NCBI RefSeq assembly: GCF_905220365.1 | Contig: NC_061141.1 | Coordinates: 2,735,501 to 2,799,500, forward strand | DNA from: Vanessa cardui | Taxonomy: Eukaryota > Arthropoda > Insecta > Lepidoptera > Nymphalidae | Direction of reading: 5' to 3' | Length of the DNA: 64,000 bases | Shown: positions 58,301 to 64,000 of the stretch, one piece after another | How positions within the stretch are numbered: the first letter of the stretch is position 1 | How the letters are laid out: each line of letters starts with the position of its first letter | Position numbers and translations under genes: made by a program | Notes under the pieces: generated by a model | What the model was told of the DNA's origin: nothing | Seen by the model: only the letters and a program-made list of their open reading frames with translations | Databases searched by the model: none

Positions 58301-61300
58301 TATGAATGTTAACTAGCATAATCTAACTTCATTGATAATATTATGTGAATTACCTGTGGCTAACCATGATAGTGGTTCTTCCATACGCAGCTGCGTCCAA
58401 AGCTCTCTGAACCTTTGCCTCACTCTGCGAGTCAAGAGCTGATGTAGCTTCGTCGAGGATGAGAATCTTCGGTTTCCGGACCAACGCCCTGGCGATTGCG
58501 ATTCGCTGTTTCTGTCCACCAGATAGTTGAGCACCTCTTTCACCAATCATGGTATCATATCCCTATTAATATTAAATGGTATTAAATAAACGCCCCATTT
58601 TGTAAAGTAAAAAAGTAAAGTAACAGCCTGTACATTTCCCACTGCTGAGATAAGGCCTCCTCTTCCATTAAGGAGAGGGTTTGGAACATATTCCACAACA
58701 CTGTTCCAATGCGGGTTGGTGGAATGCACATGTGGCAGAATTTCGATGAAATTAGACACATGCAGGTATCCTCACGATGTTTTCTTTCACCGCCGAGCAC
58801 GAAATGAATTATAAACACAAATTAAGCACATATATAATAGTGGTGCTTGCCTGGGTTTGAACCCACAATCATCGGTTAAGATGCACGCGTTCTAACCATC
58901 TCAGCTCTTTTGCATTTAAGTAAATGTGATGTCTATACAATTAGTGAGTTTATGATTGATAGCACACGTTGGGAATAAAACGATCGCCTCTTGTATTTCT
59001 ATTCATATCCAATTTGTTTTTAAGTAATTCGACAATCAAAGAAAACGTCCCGCTGAGTTTCTTTCACCGGTTCTTCTCAGGCCAGGGTGTATCTTATTGT
59101 GAAAGGGTGGTAGTGTTTAAATTGACTATTAAAAATAAGTGTAATGGTTCTACATTGAATAAAGTTTGAGTTTGTCATTCTCTAATTATTAAATTAGTTT
59201 TTAGTAATTTACACATACAAGATATAAATTATGTCATTCATTTTGTGAATCTCAATTGTACACCGGTTTTCATGGGTACACCACTATGAGGTCGCGGGTT
59301 CTATTCCCAGCTGAGTCATTGTAGAAAATTAATTAGTTTTCTATGTTATCTTGGGTCTGGGTGTTTGTGATACCGTCGTTACTTCTGATTTCCCATAACA
59401 CAAGTGCTTTGGCTACTTACATTGAAATCAGAGTATGTGATGTTGTTGTTGATCACTTTGCCGTTTCGTAAATTCAAATCGTTTATAAAAAATACATTAG
59501 TAAAAAAGGCATATTATTCGATGCAAGATTTTGTAGATGATAAAAAAAGCTTGGAATTAATACCTGTTGGCTTTCAGGCAAGATATATTACATACATATT
59601 TAATTGTATAATGTTGTCTTAAATTTTCGTGATTATTACACATTTAAATAAAACTAGTTATTACGGATTTTAATCGCGTATATTAATTATTTTGGACTTG
59701 GATTTAGTAAGTAGTAGCTAAAGCACTTGGCTTTAGCTACTACTTACTACTACATTGGGATCAGAGTAATGTCATATGATGTTGTCCCATATTTTTTATT
59801 ATTATTATTAATTGTTCTAATTAACGAAAACTTGTTAAAGTAGAATAATTATCTGTTTTATTTACACGATCATTTTAAAACTTACATTAGGTAAATGTCT
59901 GATGAATCCATGACAGTACGCTTGCTTTGACGCTATAACGATTTCTTCGTCCGTGCAGGTGGGATTGCTCATACTATATAACAAAAAGATAATTTAAACA
60001 ATTACTTCACGACATAGTAAAAAACAAAGTCGCTTTCTCTGTCCCTATATGCCTATGTATGCTTAAATCTTTCAAACTACGCAATGGATTTTGATGCGTT
60101 TTCTTCAATAGATAGAATGATTTGAGATGAAGCTTCTTATATATAATACATGGTAAATTTAGTAAAGAAAGAAGTTTCCACTCATATCATTACACCCGTG
60201 CGAAGCCGGGGCGGGTCACTAGTATCCAATAAAGGATGATTAAATTGAGTTTCTGGAACATCATCATATGAATACTACTTACCGTATATTCTCTTTAATA
60301 GATCCAGCGAATAGAACAGGTTCCTGGCCCACAACTGCGATATGACCGCGGTAGTGTCGCACGTTGATATCTCTGAGGTCATTATCTGATGCGGTCACGG
60401 ATCCCAAGTCCGGATCGTACATCCTTTGCAAGAGCTGCAGTACCGTGGACTTGCCGCTGCCACTCGCACCGACAAGCGCTATCGTCTCGTTACGATTTAT
60501 CTTCAGACTGAGTCCGTTTAGGACCTATATGTAAATTATATTTATTATGTAATTTGGATTTTTGTTACTTTAATTTAGGAAGGTAAATAAGGAAATGGTC
60601 GATCATTTGGAATGTTATAAGGCTTAACTTGAATTTCGCAACAATAGAGAAACGTTTTTAATTCGTTGTTGTAATTGTGTTAATTTTAGTTCTCTTGGTG
60701 TTAGGGCTTAGTGCAAGCCCGCCTGGGTACAACCCACTCATCAGACATTCAAACTTTAATTTGTAAATTGTAAATTGACCACTGACCAACAGGTTGGCCA
60801 CCTGTTGGTCAGTGGTCAATTTACTCAACAACAACAACAACAGCCTGTAAATTCCCACTGCTGGGCTAAAGCCCTCTCTCCCTTTGAGGAGAAGGTTTGG
60901 AACGTATTCCACCACGCTGTTCCAATGCGGGTTGGTGGAATGCACATGTGGCAGAATTTCTATGAAATTTGTCACATGCAGGTTTCCTCACGATTTTCCT
61001 TCACCGCTGAGCACGAGATGAATTATAAAGACAAATAAAGCACGTGAAACAGCGGTGCTTGCCTGGGTTTGAACCCGCAATCATCGGTTAAGATGCACGC
61101 GTTCTAACCACTGCGCCATCTCGACTCTCAATTTACTCGTTTTACATGTATCACAAAAAACCCATAATTTACGAATTCCTGTCTCAAAACTAATATACAA
61201 TTTCATTCAATATTTCAAATAAATACTTAAGTTATATTGACCTAGCTGAAGATGAAGCTGAAGTAGCTTATAGATTCACTTTATATTAAGAAACAAAATG

Positions 61301-63844
61301 TATAAGGTAATAATGCTTACAAAATTTGTTTCTTTAATAATTAATTTACAAAAGTTTGTGTTAATATATTTTATGAAGAAATTAATTCTCCTGTATAAAT
61401 AGTAAAAAAGCAGTTACCTGGACATCAGGTCGAGCTGGATATCTAAAGTACACATTCTTCAACTCCATATCTCCTTCCAGTACAGGCTTACTGCCTTCAG
61501 TCGAGAGACTATCTATTGTTGGTTTCCTATCAAGTACAGAAAAGATCGCTCCTGCAGACGCCCGGGCGCTTGCTATCGCTTCGAGATGTGGCGCCGTCAG
61601 ACCTACATTCTGCGCTCCTTGGAGGACGCTGAAGAAGATCTGCGGAATTAATTCAGAAGGTTATACAAACTGGTTTCAAAACTCATTCCAAAAACATTCT
61701 GGAAGATGAGGGTCAGACAGGAGGCCCGATTATGTATTTGTGTTGTAATTGAAATAATAATTTGTTCAATTTCTGGACTAAGCCTTCCTCTTCATTTATG
61801 GAGAATATTTTGAAGTTATTCCCATACGAATTAGTTTCCTCGAAGTGTTTTGAATGAATCTTAAAACACAAATTAGTCACCAAAATATTGAAGTGTGTTT
61901 TACGGATGTAAGCCAGCAACTTTAGTTCAATTAATATTGTCTAACCTCTGGATTACCTTGGTCATAATTATTATCAGACTATCAATTGGGATACAAGATC
62001 AGAAAAAGATAATGTTCGGTAGTAAGTGTTAGAATAAATGGGACAAGGGATATCTGCTATTATCCATCTTTTACCAATAATAATTGTCTATGTCTCATAC
62101 CAATTAATAGTAGTTGTCAATGTCAAGTTGAAATGGTAACATAAATGGTTTTTTGTTGAAAAATTAATAGTCTACTCACAATCATCAGAACAGCTGGAGT
62201 GTACACCGGTTCCTCTTCGTGTCGGCTGTCCAGGATCAAACCCACGCCGTACCAAAAGGCCAACGCGTATGTAGCGTAGATAATAAGCCACATGAAACCA
62301 CTACCAATGCCCGAATACACGCCCTTTTTAATACCAGTTTTCTTCGCTGGATCAAGACGTTTTTGATATCTGTGAAATTGGATAATTATTATTGGATTAT
62401 TGGAATGTTTGAATGAATTATAAAAAGTTATATCAAATTAAGTGTCTAGTTTGGAGATTTTTTTTTATGTTGTAGGTTGGCGGACGAGCATATGGGCCAC
62501 CTGATGGTAAGTGGTCACCATCACCCATAGACAATGAAGCTGTACGTAATATTAACTATTCCTTACATCGTCAATGTGCCACCAACCTTGCGAACTAAGA
62601 TGGTATGTCCCTTGTGCCTGTAGTTACACTGGCTCACTCACCCTTCAAACCGAAACACAACTAGCGGAAGAATAACTGATGAGTGGTTGGTACCTACCCA
62701 GACGGGCTAACACAAAGCCCTACCACCAAGTAAAAAAAGATATGTATTAAATGAAATATATAAAGATGTTTTCTTACCTATCGATCTCCTTTTCTTCCCC
62801 CCCAAAGGCGACCACGGTTCGGATGGACGAGAGGACTTCCTCCGCGATGACACCAGCGACGCTGTACGCTTTCAGCTCTTGTGACGTCAACGACGATTGA
62901 ACCTATCAGATGTTTTTATGTAATACTAGTTGTCGCTCGCGGCTTCGCTCGCGTTATAGAGTGCTAGTTGTCATGTGTCAGGCAAAAAAAAGCCTGTGAA
63001 GCAATTTTAAACTCTAAGGAAGGACTTCCTTAGAGTTTAAGTTTGCTTCACACCAAATTTCATTAGATTCGTTTCATTGGTTTGGTTGTGAAAGAGCGAC
63101 AGACAAACAGAGAGAGTTACTTTCACATTTATATTATTAGTACAGATTATTTGTTTTCTTAATTCAAAAGAAAATAAATTAGTCGTACAATGATATAACA
63201 TTATAAAGTAATGTGAAAATCATGCATTTTATTTTTTAAACCTAACTAGTAATTATGTAACAGTAAGATTAAAAAAAACTCTATGACAAAAAATAGACTG
63301 AAATTTATTTTACTTTTAAATAAGTCGAGTCGATGAGTCGAGATAACCCAGTGGTTAGAACACGTGCATCTTAACCGATAATTGCGGGTTCAAACCCAGG
63401 CAAGCACCGCTGATTCATGTGCTTAATTTGTCTTTATAATTCATCTCGTGCTCAGCGGTCAAGGAAAACATCGTGAGGAAACCTGCATGTGACAAATTTC
63501 ATAGAAATTCTGCCACACGTGTATTCCACCAACCCGCATTGGAACAGCGTGGTGGAATATGTTCCAAACCAGCTCAAAGGGAGAGGAGGCCTTTAGCCCA
63601 GGACTGTTAATTTACAGGCTGTTGTTGTTATTGTTGTTGTTTAAATTAACTTTCAGCATAGTAGTGTAGTACCTTAGCCACGATAGCCGTAGTGGCGATA
63701 ATAATCGGCGCACAGGAGAGTATGACGAGAGTCAGCTCCCAGCCGTAGACGCACGATATGATGACCGCGGTGACGAACGACATCACGAGATAGATCAGCA
63801 TCGGTATCTTCTCGCCGATACCTTCGCGATATTTTTCTACGTCA
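49339..63844 (-). CDS. Mdr: ABC transporter B, full-size (MDR/P-glycoprotein), 5' end outside the window
   Basis: Eighteen exons in coding order: 63844-63673, 62902-62778, 62369-62180, 61639-61418, 60524-60283, 59973-59886, 58562-58354, 58271-58105, 57817-57555, 56758-56607, 55710-55596, 55007-54758, 54099-53904, 52702-52540, 52024-51830, 51090-50881, 50315-50169 and 49578-49339. All phases agree; about 1,114 residues and the stop are here. The first visible exon lies in transmembrane domain 1, so roughly 150-200 N-terminal residues are missing. NBD1 has Walker A GASGSGKST, signature LSGGQKQ, Walker B ILILDEAT and H-loop VSHR. After an acidic linker and TMD2, NBD2 has GPSGCGKST, LSGGQKQ, LLLDEAT and IAHR. 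Both ATP sites look competent. Such plasma-membrane pumps export lipophilic toxins (family knowledge). The second half is far more GC-rich than the first. Confidence 0.96.
49990..50168. repeat. tandem duplication of the exon 17 end with (GT)n arrays
   Basis: GTTACCCGCTCGCTGTGCGT and GAGCGCGGAGGTGGCCTCGT at 50046-50090 repeat 50165-50209, which is the 3' end of ABC exon 17 with its donor. GACGCGGCGGCTAGA(G/A)TG follows or precedes each unit (49971 and 50090). The unit is about 119 bp and includes (GT)n stretches. Confidence 0.9.
50343..50565 (+). repeat. SINE family D copy
   Basis: Begins CCTCCGTGGTCGAGTGGTG and ends TGTTGTCTCATATT plus an A-run. It starts about 28 bp upstream (in gene direction) of ABC exon 17. 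Confidence 0.85.
50626..50838 (-). repeat. SINE family A copy, old
   Basis: Diverged, but GGTTTCCTAACGATG, TGAATTATAAATACAAATTG and GCATCTCGGCTC identify it. Confidence 0.7.
51287..51585. repeat. 20-bp tandem repeat array
   Basis: About 15 units near ATTCACCTTTCATATTTCAT in ABC intron 15. Shorter remnants follow at 51680-51722. The flanking 90-bp block (GTGGGAGAGTAAAATGTTAC) is itself duplicated at about 51590-51680 and 51728-51816. Confidence 0.9.
52159..52499. mobile_element. MITE family E copy
   Basis: Inverted ends TAGTGCGACACAACTTAG and AAGTTGTGTCGTACAATA. It lies in an ABC transporter intron, 41 bp short of exon 14. Confidence 0.8.
52815..53092 (-). repeat. interspersed repeat B copy
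   Basis: Full minus-strand copy from AAGCCCGTCTGGGTAGG to TATACCATAAAAAAAAAT. Confidence 0.85.
53219..53548 (-). repeat. non-LTR 3' tail, family C
   Basis: Begins AATCAAATCAAATCAAAAT, the clearest example of the pentamer/hexamer tail of this family. Confidence 0.8.
53550..53860 (+). repeat. SINE family A copy
   Basis: Full copy with intact A- and B-box-like parts and a tail of (CTTTA)n type (TTTACCTTTACTTTACTTTT), different from the GTT-type tail of other copies. Confidence 0.85.
54168..54490. repeat. 113-bp tandem repeat, about 2.8 units
   Basis: TTTACAAAACGTAGGTACAC starts at 54181, 54294 and 54407, a spacing of 113. The third unit is shortened. It lies in ABC intron 12. Confidence 0.9.
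54500..54737 (-). repeat. SINE family D copy, intact across the MITE target
   Basis: Contains GACGGTACCACAAACACC uninterrupted, which serves as the empty site for the MITE at 39749. Confidence 0.85.
55331..55426 (-). repeat. SINE family A 3' fragment
   Basis: Only the tail-side 95 bp (CCTGTAAATTTCTCATTGCTG to CAATGCGGGTTA) is present. Confidence 0.75.
56031..56440 (+). mobile_element. MITE family F copy
   Basis: AATAGGCTATTCGACAATGC at the left and the complement of GTCAAAAAGCCTATT at the right. Carries CGTGTGTCACGTGACAC and AGTGACGTCACCG sites. It lies in an ABC transporter intron. Confidence 0.75.
56910..57112 (-). repeat. interspersed repeat B copy, old
   Basis: Diverged and internally shortened. 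It is next to a much younger copy at 57203-57489 in the same orientation. Confidence 0.7.
57203..57489 (-). repeat. interspersed repeat B copy, full
   Basis: Runs from ACTTGGTGGTAGGGCTTTG to CTATACCATAAAAAAAAA, 66 bp from ABC exon 9. Confidence 0.85.
58604..58912 (-). repeat. SINE family A copy
   Basis: Near-full copy. The head lacks the GGGCCACTG segment (CTAACCATCTCAGCTC). Confidence 0.85.
59040..59172 (+). repeat. non-LTR 3' tail, family C, old
   Basis: CTGAGTTTCTTTCACCGG and TTGAATAAAGTTTGAGTTTG identify it. Confidence 0.6.
59257..59450 (+). repeat. SINE family D copy, 5' truncated
   Basis: Begins TGTACACCGGTTTTCATGGG. The family C piece at 59456-59612 follows directly. Confidence 0.8.
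59456..59612 (+). repeat. non-LTR family C, internal piece
   Basis: Contains TTTGCCGTTTCGTAAATTC and ATTCGATGCAAGATTTTG. The usual AATAAAG end is absent. Confidence 0.7.
59690..59800 (+). repeat. SINE family D 3' end with hairpin
   Basis: GTAAGTAGTAGCTAAAGC and GCTTTAGCTACTACTTAC form a perfect short hairpin, followed by CATTGGGATCAGAGTAATG and a (TTA)n tail. Confidence 0.7.
60030..60226. repeat. interspersed repeat fragment
   Basis: Shares CTATGTATG(C/T)TTA(A/G)ATCTTT, GATTTTGATG and GTGCGAAGCCGGGGCGGGTC with a piece at 32495-32715 in ZFAND2 intron 3. Class unclear; possibly Helitron-like. Confidence 0.55.
60698..60760 (-). repeat. interspersed repeat B fragment
   Basis: Only the 3' end (GGGCTTAGTGCAAGCCCGCC and ACCCACTCATCAGA). 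It is followed by a 60776-60824 palindrome (TGACCACTGACCAACAGG / CCTGTTGGTCAGTGGTCA). Confidence 0.7.
60825..61129 (-). repeat. SINE family A copy
   Basis: Full copy starting with (CAA)n, the complement of the GTT tail. Confidence 0.85.
62465..62732 (+). repeat. interspersed repeat B copy
   Basis: Full except for loss of the CAATACTGAGTACTGTT part around 62660. Confidence 0.85.
62925..63146. repeat. interspersed repeat, 'ATAAATGTGAAAGTAA' family
   Basis: CTAGTTGTCGCTCGCGGCTTC at the left and the complement of the ATAAATGTGAAAGTAA block at the right. An inner palindrome (AACTCTAAGGAAGGA / CTTCCTTAGAGTTTAA) lies near 63010-63042. Confidence 0.6.
63333..63643 (+). repeat. SINE family A copy
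   Basis: Full copy with AGTCGAGATAACCCAGTGG. It ends in (GTT)n 30 bp from ABC exon 63673-63844. Confidence 0.85.
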
Positions 63845-64000
63845 CTGAAAAACAATTCGTTATTCAAAATCTTTATTCAACATTGTACTATACTTGCTTA
63901 CTGGTTGAGAAAATTATAAACTTTTGGTAAGAAACACCTAAAAGGGACAGGCGGGCATCTCAATTCAGTATTTAAAAAACAAGAAAACTTGGATTTGTGT

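Overview
The window looks like nuclear DNA of a butterfly or moth. It is AT-rich, its genes are split by many introns with GT..AG borders, and it is packed with tRNA-headed SINEs, short inverted-repeat elements and non-LTR tails of the kind seen across Lepidoptera. Species assignment is an inference. Five host genes could be assembled exon by exon with all reading phases matching.

Region by region: (1) 1-8.2 kb is a transposon graveyard. A pogo/Tigger-like element is split by a mariner-like element (about 1.3 kb, near-perfect terminal inverted repeats), which is itself split by a piggyBac-like element of about 3.3 kb. A second pogo-like relic lies upstream and a Mutator-like transposase fragment downstream. 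(2) 10.1-12.5 kb, minus: the C9orf78/TLS1 spliceosome-associated protein, 2 exons, 305 aa. (3) 13.5-24.6 kb, plus: a complete malate synthase, 7 exons, 542 aa, head-to-head with C9orf78. (4) 24.6-30.3 kb: intergenic, with a LINE tail, SINE copies and an 18-bp tandem array. (5) 30.3-33.9 kb, minus: an AN1 zinc-finger protein of the ZFAND2/AIRAP family, 6 exons, 227 aa. (6) 34.6-44.1 kb, plus: pyruvate dehydrogenase E1 alpha, 8 exons, 399 aa, head-to-head with ZFAND2. (7) 44.1-49.3 kb: intergenic repeats, including a large hairpin. (8) 49.3-64 kb, minus: 18 exons of a full-size ABCB (MDR/P-glycoprotein) transporter whose N-terminus lies beyond the window edge.

The genes are not an operon. Malate synthase and PDH E1 alpha both concern acetyl-CoA (use and production), but their nearness is not evidence of joint function. 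Two pairs of genes (C9orf78/malate synthase and ZFAND2/PDH E1 alpha) start back to back and may share promoter regions.

The most informative observations are the three-layer transposon nest, an insect malate synthase with a possible peroxisomal C-terminal tripeptide, a CaaX-like end on ZFAND2, a tandem duplication of an ABC exon end with its splice donor, a TA-site MITE whose empty site can be read from sister SINE copies, and inverted duplications around PDH E1 alpha. I did not find a convincing wholly new multi-gene system.
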